Shown: positions 26,409 to 35,298 of the stretch, in pieces
How the letters are laid out: each line of letters begins with the position of its first letter
How positions within the stretch are numbered: the stretch's first letter is position 1
NCBI RefSeq assembly: GCF_030929615.1
Contig: NZ_JAVFVU010000025.1
Coordinates: 1 to 64,000 of the forward strand
Source of the DNA: Dyadobacter sp. LHD-138
GTDB lineage: Bacteria > Bacteroidota > Bacteroidia > Cytophagales > Spirosomataceae
Length of the DNA stretch: 64,000 nucleotides
Direction: 5' to 3'
Notes under the pieces: generated by a model
What the model saw: only the letters and a program-made list of their open reading frames with translations
What the model was told of the DNA's origin: nothing
Databases searched by the model: none
Translations under genes and position numbers: made by a program

Positions 26409-27530
26409 ATGAGAATATTGTTTTTGGTACAGGGAGAAGGCAGGGGACACCTCACACAGGCGATTTCCATGGGGCAGATTCTAAGAACTGCCGGTCACGA
26501 AGTTGTGGGCGCGATGGTTGGCAGTGCCGTCGGGCGACAAATTCCTTCTTTTTTTACCGATCAGATCCAAGCGCCGGTTCATTATTTTAACGCGCCAAGC
26601 ATCGTTTACAACGGCGGCGGAATGAACACGAAAAGGACTTTGCTGGGCCTGGTTACGCATCTTCCGACCTACATTAAAAGTTTACACTATATACACAAGA
26701 CAATCCGGGAAATTCAACCGGATCTTATCATCAGTTTTTACGAAACATACAGCGGGCTTTACAACATTCTTTACCGGACACAAATACCCATGATTTGTGT
26801 GGCGCACCAGTATCTGATCCTCCACCCGGATTTCACTTCTCCCAAAAACAGCTGGCTCAGCCGGACACTCATCAACCTCAATTCCAAAGCGGCCTCCTGG
26901 AAAGCGAGCCAGAAACTTGCCTTATCCTTCCGGGAAATGGCATCGCTGCCTGATGAAAAACTGATTGTTGTGCCACCGCTGTTAAGGCAGGAAATACAGG
27001 ATATTTTTCCCGTAAAAAACGATTTCTTCCTGGTGTACATGACGCACCATAGCCTGAGCGCGCAGATAATCGCATGGCACCTTGCTCACCCGGAGGTTCG
27101 TTTGCATTGTTTTTGGGACAAAGCCGACGAACCTGACGAGCTTGTTTATGACGACACGCTCTCTTTTCATCGTATCAACAGCCCGAAATACCTCAAAATG
27201 CTGGGCACCTGCCGTGCTTTGGTTACAACAGCCGGGTTTGAATCGGTTTGCGAGGCGATGTACCTGGGTAAACCCGTGATGATGGTTCCTGTTCCGAATC
27301 ATTTTGAGCAGGAATGTAACGCGCTCGACGGCGTGATTTCCGGTGCCGGGGTTACATCCAAAACTTTCGATCTCTCCGTTTTACTGGATTATCTTCCCCA
27401 TCATGTCGATCAGTCGGCAAAATTCAGAAACTGGTATCACCGCGGAAATGCCATGTTTATCAACAACATCGAAGCTTTTGATAAATCTAACCCCATAAAA
27501 AACCGGGTAACCTCGGCTACATTTTCTTAA
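26409..27530 (+). CDS. Glycosyltransferase family protein (MurG-like fold)
   Basis: 373 residues. The N-terminus MRILFLVQGEGRGHLTQAISMG has the GT-B fold opening with the G-x-G-H-x-x-x glycine loop. The C-terminal nucleotide-sugar region reads LVTTAGFESVCEAMYLGKPVMMVPVPNHFEQECNA. It is probably a cytoplasmic or membrane-peripheral transferase acting on lipid or surface sugar. Its last 14 bases overlap the 3' end of the converging small secreted gene. Confidence 0.75.
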   Translation: MRILFLVQGEGRGHLTQAISMGQILRTAGHEVVGAMVGSAVGRQIPSFFTDQIQAPVHYFNAPSIVYNGGGMNTKRTLLGLVTHLPTYIKSLHYIHKTIREIQPDLIISFYETYSGLYNILYRTQIPMICVAHQYLILHPDFTSPKNSWLSRTLINLNSKAASWKASQKLALSFREMASLPDEKLIVVPPLLRQEIQDIFPVKNDFFLVYMTHHSLSAQIIAWHLAHPEVRLHCFWDKADEPDELVYDDTLSFHRINSPKYLKMLGTCRALVTTAGFESVCEAMYLGKPVMMVPVPNHFEQECNALDGVISGAGVTSKTFDLSVLLDYLPHHVDQSAKFRNWYHRGNAMFINNIEAFDKSNPIKNRVTSATFS

Positions 27531-27975
27531 AAATCATCGTCTCGGTTCCCTGATTTCTATGAATTTTCAGCTGACCTTCAGATTTTGTGTAATGATATTC
27601 GGTTCCTGAAACAAGCCAGGCTTTTTCACTCCAGTCAGGCTCACCTACTTTTGTCCCCCCAAAGGCCGATACCCGGATTCTGCAATATTCCAGCAATTCA
27701 TAACTACCTTCAACGGTGTTTACGAAAGTATTTCCTGCAATCGTACCGGTCTTTTCATTATCCTTAAAGGTAAATATCACATCCTTATCAGCCTCCGCCG
27801 GCTTAGTCTCCAAAACGCCGGTCGATACATGCTGATAAGCTTCGAGTTTCCAGGTCCCGGTGAGCGTCGGTGTGTCACTGCACGGAGGTATAACACAACA
27901 TTCCGTTCTGGCACATTTTGAAGCAGAAAGGCTCAGAACAAACGGAATTATTAAAACAAACAGAATCTTTTTCAT
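27517..27975 (-). CDS. Small exported protein with lipocalin-like fold
   Basis: 152 residues. A signal peptide MKKILFVLIIPFVLSLSA is followed by a Cys-rich start of the mature protein (KCARTECCVIPPC). A strand-rich region follows: LTGTWKLEAYQH, VIFTFKDNEKTGTIAG, LKIHRNQGTETMIFKK. The pattern 'L.GTWKL.....F..' resembles the lipocalin-like/META group common in Bacteroidota. It may be a lipoprotein if the Cys is modified, but the lipobox is weak. It is the last gene of the leftward ECF-linked cluster. Confidence 0.6.
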   Translation of the reverse strand: MKKILFVLIIPFVLSLSASKCARTECCVIPPCSDTPTLTGTWKLEAYQHVSTGVLETKPAEADKDVIFTFKDNEKTGTIAGNTFVNTVEGSYELLEYCRIRVSAFGGTKVGEPDWSEKAWLVSGTEYHYTKSEGQLKIHRNQGTETMIFKKM

Positions 27976-27986
27976 GGCTGATTTTG

Positions 27987-28565
27987 TTAAAAGCTAATGC
28001 CCAGTCTTATCGCAATACGATTGTAGACACGGTCTTCGTCCCGCTTAATCTGAGTGTAATACGCTGGTTTTTTTACAAATGCTTCCTGTCTTTTATAGGT
28101 TAAGGAAATTGTAACAGACGACGCCCCAGGCTTTCCTGCGCGCAATCCGATTCCCGGATTAATCATCAGCCCTCCCTTGGTATCAAATCCATCCGAATCC
28201 TGATGAAGCCAGGTAAAACCGTATCCGGCGTCGGCCAGTGCAAAAAAACGTGCGGTTCCCCGTGAAGGCAAATCATAGCGGATACCGGCTGCGATCGGTG
28301 TTATCAGCGCCGTTTTATACCAGTCGGCACCCACCGTAACCCCGACACCCAAACGGGGGCTCATCTGAATCCCGTTAAATGTCTGCGCCGTTATTGACAC
28401 CTTACTCTCAACCCTATCATCTGGCCCGCCCTGTGCATATTTAACCCGGCCAACCAAAGCACCTAATTCGGTATGATTGATATATTTCTTCTTAAATGGC
28501 GTCTCCTGAGCCATTACAAAGCTCAAAGACAGCATTATCAACAGCAACGTCAAAAATATCTTCAT
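27987..28565 (-). CDS. Outer-membrane beta-barrel protein
   Basis: 192 residues from ATG 28565, which begins a clear signal peptide (MKIFLTLLLIMLSLSFVMAQ). The mature protein alternates amphipathic strands (LGVGVTVGADWYKT, FFALADAGYGFTW, SSVTISLTYKRQEA) and ends YNRIAIRLGISF, with a terminal aromatic as BamA substrates usually have. It is probably an 8-strand barrel. It follows the LVIVD lipoprotein genes on the same strand. Confidence 0.7.
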   Translation of the reverse strand: MKIFLTLLLIMLSLSFVMAQETPFKKKYINHTELGALVGRVKYAQGGPDDRVESKVSITAQTFNGIQMSPRLGVGVTVGADWYKTALITPIAAGIRYDLPSRGTARFFALADAGYGFTWLHQDSDGFDTKGGLMINPGIGLRAGKPGASSVTISLTYKRQEAFVKKPAYYTQIKRDEDRVYNRIAIRLGISF

Positions 28566-28633
28566 GATCTTAACATTAAAAGCTGGACAGGTAAATTCAA
28601 AAGTTGGCAACAAGCTGATCCGACAACGGATGC

Positions 28634-29938
28634 TCATGGAACTGCCTTTTTCACAGGAATCTTACTCAGCAAACGAAGGTTTTTGGGGTCGCTGGCATCA
28701 TACTGATAAAAACCATCTTTGCCGATCAGCATCAGATTGCTACCAAGTGAGATCACGTCATAGGCATCCATATCCTTATAAAAAGACAACAAATGCTGGT
28801 CAATCGTCATTTTATCTTTTACATCAAAAACCTTTAAACCCTTATCGCCTTCACACAGAAACAAGGTCGGGAAGTTGATGCTGAGTCCGTGCGGATTTTC
28901 CATCTGATAGGTTTTAATCAGTTTAGGAGCGGTTGCGTCGCTGACATCCACCAGATCCATTTGATTGGCTGTCCCCGGACAAGCTGATCCTGTACGCAGT
29001 GTCACGTAAGCAATGTCGTTATGCACCACCACCGGATCGCAGGCGCGGCCATGTTGAAACGCCGAAAGTTGTTTGGGCTCAGCCGGATTGGCGTTATCAA
29101 AAATGAGCATGCCCGTAGTTGTTCCCAGGAAAAGTTTGTTTTGATAAGGGAAAATCGTCTCGATATTGAAATTGGTAGTCACCGTTTTGAAATCACCTGG
29201 CTGGGCAGGATTTGAGATATTAAACAGGTGCATATTATTTTGTTCAACCGTGTATAAGTACTTGTCATACAAAGCAAAACGAGCCATGGAACCCGCCTGG
29301 CCATTGGTCTGGGCAGAAGAAGATGCAGAGCCCGAAGAGCTAAAAGACGCCTTAGATGACAACATGTCGTTCCAAAACCAGCCCCCATTCCCAGCCCAGT
29401 TCTCCTCACAATTTGTCGTGACCGTCTCGGTTACATAGTCAACGGTATAATCCTGAATAGAAATGACCGGCCCTCCGGTATTGTTTAACAATGCCCAGCC
29501 AACGCCGTCAAACTGGCCAGACCTGAAAACATTTTCAACCCGGCTGACTTCCTTGGCATTTTCAGGATCACTGATATCAAGGGCAACCAGGTCGGAAAAA
29601 CTGTCCGCATACAGGATGTTGTTGCGGACCGCAATATCTCCGTTTCCGGGAATCACAATAAACGAGACAAATCTGGGGTTTGCCGGATCGCTGTTGTCCA
29701 CAACATGAATCCCTTCCTTTATTTCATTGATAAATAGATAATTACCCTTGGTATAAATTTTCCCCGGACGAACGAGTTCATGTTTTGTTTCTGACTTAAC
29801 ACTATTGCGAAGATCCGTGAGTGAACGGGTCAGAGGCGTTAGCCGGCGTGTAATGCGCGTCTCTTTGCATTGATCATTGCACGAAAATAATCCAATCGAA
29901 AAGACCAAAACGATAAAAGGAAGTAGTTGTGTTTTCAT
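28634..29938 (-). CDS. LVIVD-repeat lipoprotein (copy 1)
   Basis: 434 residues. Lipoprotein signal with lipobox GLFSC. The mature protein consists of LVIVD-type blades: YLFINEIKEGIHVVDNSDPA, ILYADSFSDLVALDISDPE, YTVEQNNMHLFNISNPAQP, LFLGTTTGMLIFDNANPAEP. Such propellers are surface or periplasmic scaffolds of unknown ligand. A Ser/Ala-rich loop (SFSSSGSASSSAQTNG) interrupts the middle. It is closely similar to the adjacent copy upstream. A candidate ECF promoter lies 75 bases before the start. Confidence 0.78.
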   Translation of the reverse strand: MKTQLLPFIVLVFSIGLFSCNDQCKETRITRRLTPLTRSLTDLRNSVKSETKHELVRPGKIYTKGNYLFINEIKEGIHVVDNSDPANPRFVSFIVIPGNGDIAVRNNILYADSFSDLVALDISDPENAKEVSRVENVFRSGQFDGVGWALLNNTGGPVISIQDYTVDYVTETVTTNCEENWAGNGGWFWNDMLSSKASFSSSGSASSSAQTNGQAGSMARFALYDKYLYTVEQNNMHLFNISNPAQPGDFKTVTTNFNIETIFPYQNKLFLGTTTGMLIFDNANPAEPKQLSAFQHGRACDPVVVHNDIAYVTLRTGSACPGTANQMDLVDVSDATAPKLIKTYQMENPHGLSINFPTLFLCEGDKGLKVFDVKDKMTIDQHLLSFYKDMDAYDVISLGSNLMLIGKDGFYQYDASDPKNLRLLSKIPVKKAVP

Positions 29939-30012
29939 GACCAGGGGGTTTGTTAGGCATGCTTCTTTATATTATTTCTCTGTTTAATACCAGACACACA
30001 GATAAGCATAAA

Positions 30013-30021
30013 GGTTGTAAC
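30013..30021 (-). promoter_or_regulatory. Candidate ECF promoter, LVIVD copy 1
   Basis: Minus-strand GTTACAACC, then 17 bases, then GTCTGG (GTC at 29995-29993). The start codon is 75 bases away. Confidence 0.55.
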
Positions 30022-30057
30022 TCTCTCAAACAAAATCAGCTGACCCTTAGGAAACTA

Positions 30058-31302
30058 TCAGCGCGTCGCTTTTTTGATTGGAATTTTACTGATTTCGCGC
30101 AGCGCAGCCGGATTCGTCGTATCAAACTGATAAAAACAATCCTTGCCGGTAACCAATATCGTTTTACCAAGGGAAACAACACCATAAGCAACGATGTCCT
30201 TTTTAACCGATAACAGATGTTTGTCAATCTCCATCGGATCACGTACATCAAAAACTTTGAGCCCACTTTCTCCCTCGCACAGGTATAAAGTGGGGAAATC
30301 AACAAGCGTAGCGCGCGGATTTTCCATGCGGTAGGACTTAACCCGTTTAGGAACTTTGCTATCGCTGATATCGATCACATCAAGCTTATTTGCAATGCTT
30401 CCGCAGAATGAGCTGGTCCTCGTGGTAACATAGGCGATGTCGTCCTGAATGGTAACCTGATCACAGGGAGCACCCTGAGGGAAGTTGGATATCTTTTTCG
30501 GCATTGCCGGATCTGTATTATCATAAAGGACCGTTCCGCTCTGCGAACCTAAAAAAAGTTTATTCCGGTAAGCAACAATGGAAAAAAGAGTGGACTCGGT
30601 GTTGATTCTATTCTTGGAAACGGGTTTTGCCGGGATCCCTAAATCAAACACCCCAAAACTTCCCCAGTTAACAATGCTATACAGGAATTTATCCTCAAAC
30701 GCAAAACGGGTGACTGATTTCATACCCTCAGACACAGTTGACGTATAAACCATGTCCCTTACCGGAACCGGCGTGTTGTCCTCACAGTCAACCTCAAATG
30801 TTTCCGTTTCATACTTCTCGTTATATTCTCCGATAAACAGTCCCTCTTGACCTGCTGACCATTGCACGCTGTTGAACGACCCGGAATAAAACACGTCATG
30901 AACACGCCCTACCTCCATCGCATGAGCCGGATCCCTGATATCTATGGCTACAATGTCCGTATAGCTGTCGGCATACAGAATATTGTCACGGACAACAATA
31001 TCTCCATTGCCCGGAATTTTTATAAAAGAGATAAATCTGGGGTTTGCCGGATCACTGTTATCGATGACATGCACCCCTTGTTTTATTTCATTGATAAAAA
31101 GATAATTACCCTGAACAAAAACTTTACCCGGATCCTGAATTTCCCTGGCCGGTGCAACATCCACACCGCCCCTTATCTCAGAAAATGGATGGTAGATCGG
31201 GATCTGACGCAGAACAAGCCTTGTTTCTTTACACTTATCCCTGCATGACGATAAGCTGCCGAACAACACTAAAATGGTCAAAAAAAGCAAAAGTTTTTTC
31301 AT
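30058..31302 (-). CDS. LVIVD-repeat lipoprotein (copy 2)
   Basis: 414 residues. Lipobox SLSSC, followed by the same opening RDKCKETRLVLRQIP as copy 1 (NDQCKETRITRRLTP). The same blade phrases appear: NYLFINEIKQGVHVIDNSDP, NILYADSYTDIVAIDI, LFLGSQSGTVLYDNTDP, PTLYLCEGESGLKVFDVRDP. The C-terminus repeats as LSKIPVKKA in copy 1 and ISKIPIKKA here. This is a tandem duplication. A candidate ECF promoter lies 76 bases upstream, at the same spacing as in copy 1. Confidence 0.78.
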   Translation of the reverse strand: MKKLLLFLTILVLFGSLSSCRDKCKETRLVLRQIPIYHPFSEIRGGVDVAPAREIQDPGKVFVQGNYLFINEIKQGVHVIDNSDPANPRFISFIKIPGNGDIVVRDNILYADSYTDIVAIDIRDPAHAMEVGRVHDVFYSGSFNSVQWSAGQEGLFIGEYNEKYETETFEVDCEDNTPVPVRDMVYTSTVSEGMKSVTRFAFEDKFLYSIVNWGSFGVFDLGIPAKPVSKNRINTESTLFSIVAYRNKLFLGSQSGTVLYDNTDPAMPKKISNFPQGAPCDQVTIQDDIAYVTTRTSSFCGSIANKLDVIDISDSKVPKRVKSYRMENPRATLVDFPTLYLCEGESGLKVFDVRDPMEIDKHLLSVKKDIVAYGVVSLGKTILVTGKDCFYQFDTTNPAALREISKIPIKKATR

Positions 31303-31377
31303 AATGTCGAGGGTTAAGGTTAATATTTAAGTCAAACTTTTTCTCTCTTAAGTGATAGAACCAATTTAAACACAAAA

Positions 31378-31386
31378 GGTTGTAAC
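31378..31386 (-). promoter_or_regulatory. Candidate ECF promoter, LVIVD copy 2
   Basis: Minus-strand GTTACAACC, then 17 bases, then TTCTAT (from 31360). The start codon is 76 bases away. Confidence 0.55.
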
Positions 31387-31521
31387 CGTCCAAAAACAAA
31401 ATCGTCCGAGAGCAAAGCCTACGGACGATAACGCACCCCGAAAACGTCGATTGACACCAACGTTTATTTTCTTTAATGTCTTTATTTCATGGCTAACAGA
31501 TGGCTTTCGGCTTTATCGCGA

Positions 31522-32757
31522 TTACTTACTTTCCGGATTCATTATTCTTCCCATAAAGAGAATGGTATTGGATGTTTTTTCACTGATGATCAAGCCAAAC
31601 GGGCGGTCGAAAATAACGTCTCTGGGTTCTGGTCCTGCGGAGGTAGCAATCATTCCAATCGATGTTACAGCAGCAGCTTCCGTGCCTTTTTCGTCAATTC
31701 CCAGATAGGTATCTTGTTTCACAAAATCTACCTTCACAGCTGTCGCTTTGCTGATTTTACCGAATTGGGCGGAATTCACAAAAGCTTTGTTCATTCCCAT
31801 CTTTTCCAGGATACCGTTTAATTTCTTCGAGTATTCCAGCGTAAACCGGGGCAAACCGAGGTTAATGCCTGTCCGAGCCGTATCAGACTTGATCTTACTC
31901 CACTGCGAAGCGGTCATTGCATCCATAACCTCCGTAATGGTAATCCCGTTTTGCGGGAGTATCAGGGTCATTTCAAACTGTTTATTGCCGTAAGGCAATT
32001 TAACCGCCGTAAATTTTTCGGAACCTGATAGTGCAAAATCTGATTTGGCAAACATCATTTTTACATTCCTATCGGTTCCTGTCTGGAGATGAAATGGTTT
32101 ATCGAGTGTATTTTTTGAATCGAATTTTGTCGTCCAGTCTCCTTTGAAATACAACGCATTCAGCAAAAACATGACGGCATCAGCGTCGATCTTATCCAGC
32201 ACCTGCTTGATCTTGCCATTGGTTTTGTCACTTGCCCATTGGTTGATCTTCGCCACGGCTGCACTATTAAATTCAAGGCCCGTTACCTCGGCATTGAAGG
32301 ATTGTTTCAGGACGTTTGTAAAATCGGTTTCAACCTGGAAAGTATTTTTATACCAAACCGAATTGGCCAGGCCCAGGCTCACTTTGGAATCGGCCACCGG
32401 CATATCATTTAAAAGCGTCTGATAGGCTTTGTTGAGATCTGCCAGGGAAACACCTTCCATTTTGAGCGCCTTCAAAATTTCGGCGGCTGTTTCATTTTCG
32501 GCGCCGTTCAACAGCATGCCAAGTGCCATGTGAAGGCTTAGCGGAGAGACAAATAAATTTTCAACAGGACTTTCCGCCTCCTGTAAATTTTTAAAAAAAT
32601 CGAAAGCAAAATCATTTGTACCGGCTGCAATCCGCTCCGGAATGACCACCGGACGAATGGCATCAGGCTTTGAATCCACAGCATCATCGTTACAGCCGAA
32701 AACAATTCCGGCTATAACAACAACAGCTAATTTGCTGATTTTAAATATTTTATTCAT
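31522..32757 (-). CDS. Serpin family lipoprotein
   Basis: A serine-protease inhibitor of about 411 residues. ATG 32757 gives a lipoprotein signal (MNKIFKISKLAVVVIAGIVFGC). Serpin landmarks include NLFVSPLSLHMALGMLLNGA, NALYFKGDWTTKFD and the hinge of the reactive-centre loop GTEAAAVTS (358-366), followed by IGMIATSAGPEP and the C-terminal strand DRPFGLIISE..ILFMGRI. The short-side-chain hinge indicates an inhibitory serpin. The scissile bond is probably near Ala-Thr-Ser, which would suit elastase- or subtilisin-like targets (inference). Two candidate ECF promoter elements lie upstream. Confidence 0.88.
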   Translation of the reverse strand: MNKIFKISKLAVVVIAGIVFGCNDDAVDSKPDAIRPVVIPERIAAGTNDFAFDFFKNLQEAESPVENLFVSPLSLHMALGMLLNGAENETAAEILKALKMEGVSLADLNKAYQTLLNDMPVADSKVSLGLANSVWYKNTFQVETDFTNVLKQSFNAEVTGLEFNSAAVAKINQWASDKTNGKIKQVLDKIDADAVMFLLNALYFKGDWTTKFDSKNTLDKPFHLQTGTDRNVKMMFAKSDFALSGSEKFTAVKLPYGNKQFEMTLILPQNGITITEVMDAMTASQWSKIKSDTARTGINLGLPRFTLEYSKKLNGILEKMGMNKAFVNSAQFGKISKATAVKVDFVKQDTYLGIDEKGTEAAAVTSIGMIATSAGPEPRDVIFDRPFGLIISEKTSNTILFMGRIMNPESK

Positions 32758-32802
32758 GGCTAATAAATAAAATGTGTGCATGATATTCAATATCACAAGC
32801 CA

Positions 32803-32811
32803 GCTTGTAAC
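32803..32811 (-). promoter_or_regulatory. Candidate ECF -35 element, serpin proximal
   Basis: Minus-strand GTTACAAGC, 46 bases before the serpin start. The -10 region 17 bases on reads TATCAT, a weaker match than the sigma and LVIVD sites. Confidence 0.4.
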
Positions 32812-32846
32812 TGTCTCTTATAGTAAGAGTGATTTAGCTGCGAAAT

Positions 32847-32855
32847 GGTTGTAAG
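32847..32855 (-). promoter_or_regulatory. Candidate ECF -35 element, serpin distal
   Basis: Minus-strand CTTACAACC, with CTC 17 bases downstream. It lies between the beta-barrel gene and the serpin gene, whose start is about 90 bases away. Confidence 0.4.
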
Positions 32856-32870
32856 CAATTCAGATTTTTT

Positions 32871-34415
32871 TTAAAAAGAATATCGTACCCCCCATGAAAT
32901 TCCGTACAGATACGGATGCGCTTCCAGGGTTTCGTTATTCTTAAATCCTGATGTCAGTGACTGCTGGTATGAACCCGTAAGCATGGCCCTCCATTGCGAA
33001 GACAACCGGTAATTAAAACGAAGGCCTGTTGTGGCTGCCCAATTGAGGCTGCGGTACACATCATCACTTGCTTTCGTTGTGATCACATTGCCTGAGGCCG
33101 ACTCAATTTCATTGCTCATGAAAAAATTCGCCATCATGCCACCCAGCAGGGAATAGCTTAATTTCTTATCCGGATTCAGCGTAAAACCAGCCTGCAGCGG
33201 TACCTGAAGATAACGGTAATCGTTCCGGACTTCCTTGTTTAAATCTACGTACAGCGCATTCGACAAAGGAGGGCCACCAACCATTCCCTGATATCCCTGG
33301 TTGGCAGCATTCTTATCAACAAGCGCGCTTTCCAAAACATTTTGAGAGCGGTTGGTCGCAGCATCAATCAGATAACCACCTCCCTCATAGCTGGAATTCC
33401 CCTGTAAATAACTCACGCCCGTTTCCACAGACCAGTGTTTGGAAATGCGCTTTCCGCCCTGCGTCTGCAACGCATAGGAAGTGCCCGCGTGACTTTCCCC
33501 AACCTTGGATCGGCTCGACGCATTGGCAAAAGCAAAAGCCGACGGAGCCGAGGTAACTTTTACATTGGGATTAAAACTGGCGGGCATCACACCCACACCC
33601 GCATAATACTCTCTGTTCTTTTTCGGTGCTTTTTCAGCTATGTTTTGCAGCGCATCCGGTTTGAAAAACACATACCGTTTCTGCACGTACACATCCAGAT
33701 CCTTATAGCCGATCGGTGTAAGTGCTTCCGCTAAAATCTGACTGGCAGCATCCATGGGCGATACACGCACGTCCGGTGCCGCATTGTTACTTTTAGAAAG
33801 CACGGCAATTTCTTCGTTTTTGTTGTTGCCTACTGAAGGTAAAATCTTGTTCTCTGCTGCAACATCGGCGGCGGCGATATTATTTTCTGCCGGCAAAACT
33901 TTCGGATTATCCGTTTCCGCAGATATCCCCGATTCTTTGCTGTGTCGCACTGAGGCAAGCTGTTCAGGTTTTGCTTCCGGTAACTTTCCGGTCGGTGTAA
34001 TTTTATTATGATTAGGCTCAACCTTTGCAATCACCGTTTCAGATGCGTTGTCCGGTATTTTTATAACATTCTCCTTATCCTGAATATTCTTTTCTGTTGG
34101 CTGTATCTCTGTTTTTTTGCTATCCGATTGCTGACCTTCTATTTGTGTTTTGTTTGCTGCGATTGGCTGATTTACATCTGTTACATCACCAGAACCATTC
34201 CACAACGCCACACCCACCGCTAACAAGGCGGCCACCGATGCAGCTGCATACCAAAGCCGTGGTGTCTGCCACCACAGCGGCACCACTTTTCTCTCCTCTT
34301 CGTCAAGGCGAGCCTCTATGCCTTCCCAGGCAGACAGAGGAGGTGTTTCAGAGGCTTCCTGAAACGCCTTTTTCCATTGCTCTTCAAAGCTATTTGTTTC
34401 GGACGGATCCATCAT
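32871..34415 (-). CDS. Anti-sigma-like membrane protein with C-terminal beta-barrel domain
   Basis: 514 residues. The acidic cytoplasmic N-terminus (SFEEQWKKAFQEASETPPLSAWEGIEARLDEE) precedes one transmembrane helix (about 53-71, YAAASVAALLAVGVALW). A long low-complexity linker follows (about 75-220), then a strand-rich C-terminal half like PorT-type beta-barrels, ending WGVRYSF. It overlaps the sigma gene by 26 bases, so it is the likely anti-sigma factor. How an inner-membrane helix and a barrel-like domain coexist is unclear. Confidence 0.7.
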   Translation of the reverse strand: MMDPSETNSFEEQWKKAFQEASETPPLSAWEGIEARLDEEERKVVPLWWQTPRLWYAAASVAALLAVGVALWNGSGDVTDVNQPIAANKTQIEGQQSDSKKTEIQPTEKNIQDKENVIKIPDNASETVIAKVEPNHNKITPTGKLPEAKPEQLASVRHSKESGISAETDNPKVLPAENNIAAADVAAENKILPSVGNNKNEEIAVLSKSNNAAPDVRVSPMDAASQILAEALTPIGYKDLDVYVQKRYVFFKPDALQNIAEKAPKKNREYYAGVGVMPASFNPNVKVTSAPSAFAFANASSRSKVGESHAGTSYALQTQGGKRISKHWSVETGVSYLQGNSSYEGGGYLIDAATNRSQNVLESALVDKNAANQGYQGMVGGPPLSNALYVDLNKEVRNDYRYLQVPLQAGFTLNPDKKLSYSLLGGMMANFFMSNEIESASGNVITTKASDDVYRSLNWAATTGLRFNYRLSSQWRAMLTGSYQQSLTSGFKNNETLEAHPYLYGISWGVRYSF

Positions 34416-34953
34416 CGAATCTTGTTTCTTTGTTCAATTTTTCCTGAAGAAGCATCCTGGCACGCGAATACTGCGACTTGGAGGTTCCTTCAGATATACC
34501 TAATTTCTGGGCTATTTCATTATGCTGGTATCCTTCAATGGCGTATAGATTAAAAATGGTCTGACAACCGATAGGGAGTTCTTTTATAAATCCCAGCAGC
34601 TGCTGCCATTGAAAATCCGCCAAAATCAATTCCTTTCCTGCAAGTCCGTTCTCATAACCGTCGATATCATCAAGCTGTTTCAGATATTTCTGCTGCCTTA
34701 AATGATTCAGGGCCGTATTGACCACGATGGAACGCAGCCAGTATTCAAGCGGACTGTCATTTCGGAACGTACTTATGTTTTCATAAATTTTTATAAAGGC
34801 ATCTTGTAAAACATCTTCCGCATCCGTGCGATTTTTGGTGTAGCGCAGGCATATAGCAAACAACTTCCCCCCAAAAACATCATATAGCTGTTTCTGGGCG
34901 ACACGGTTGCGCTGTTGACAGCCAATCACCAATTCATGTTCGTTAAAGGTCAT
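34390..34953 (-). CDS. ECF-family RNA polymerase sigma factor
   Basis: 187 residues. Region 2 reads LFAICLRYTKNRTDAEDVLQDAFIKIYENISTFR (about 31-64) with YWLRSIVVNTALNHLR. Region 4 reads LPIGCQTIFNLYAIEGYQHNEIAQKLGISEGTSKSQYSRARMLLQEKL (about 125-175). There is no region 1 or 3, as expected for an ECF factor. It overlaps the putative anti-sigma gene and leads the leftward cluster. GTTACAACC-N17-GTC elements before this gene and at three other starts suggest its recognition sequence. Confidence 0.9.
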   Translation of the reverse strand: MTFNEHELVIGCQQRNRVAQKQLYDVFGGKLFAICLRYTKNRTDAEDVLQDAFIKIYENISTFRNDSPLEYWLRSIVVNTALNHLRQQKYLKQLDDIDGYENGLAGKELILADFQWQQLLGFIKELPIGCQTIFNLYAIEGYQHNEIAQKLGISEGTSKSQYSRARMLLQEKLNKETRFDDGSVRNK

Positions 34954-35298
34954 CCGAAGCTTAAGGGGTGCTACTTTCGGTTTACTATTATTTTTTTTCT
35001 TTTACCGCAAGCAATAAAAGCCTGTTTCCTGCATTAAATCTTCACCATCCGTTCGTCTGCGACCAGCCCAATTTTCACTTCATAATGTATTGACACGATT
35101 ATCCGCGAATAGGTTGTAACAGCGCTTTAAAAAATGAAAACTTTTTTTACCTTACCTAAGTTCAGCTATGGTGCCCATTATCACAAAATAGTATCCTAAA
35201 TCGTACAGGATGACGCAGCAGGAACTATTACCTGGCACATATCCTTTTATAGTAGTTAAAATAAACCGAACTTATTTGTAACCTAATCTCTTTCGCTC
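34954..35298. other. Divergent intergenic region with ECF promoter
   Basis: 345 bases between the sigma gene and the YCII/muconolactone-isomerase-like gene. It holds the candidate ECF promoter (35092-35120) and poly-T tracts. No further gene is seen. Confidence 0.45.
35112..35120 (-). promoter_or_regulatory. Candidate autoregulatory ECF promoter of the sigma gene
   Basis: Minus-strand GTTACAACC, then exactly 17 bases, then GTCAAT (GTC at 35094-35092). It lies about 160 bases before the sigma-factor start. It is the same element as before the serpin and LVIVD genes, so the sigma factor probably transcribes itself. Confidence 0.55.

Noticed and set aside
31395..31490. Possible terminator (AACGT/ACGTT) between the serpin and LVIVD-2 genes
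   Set aside because: The stem is only 5-6 bases with a long loop and no convincing T-run, so it is not listed.
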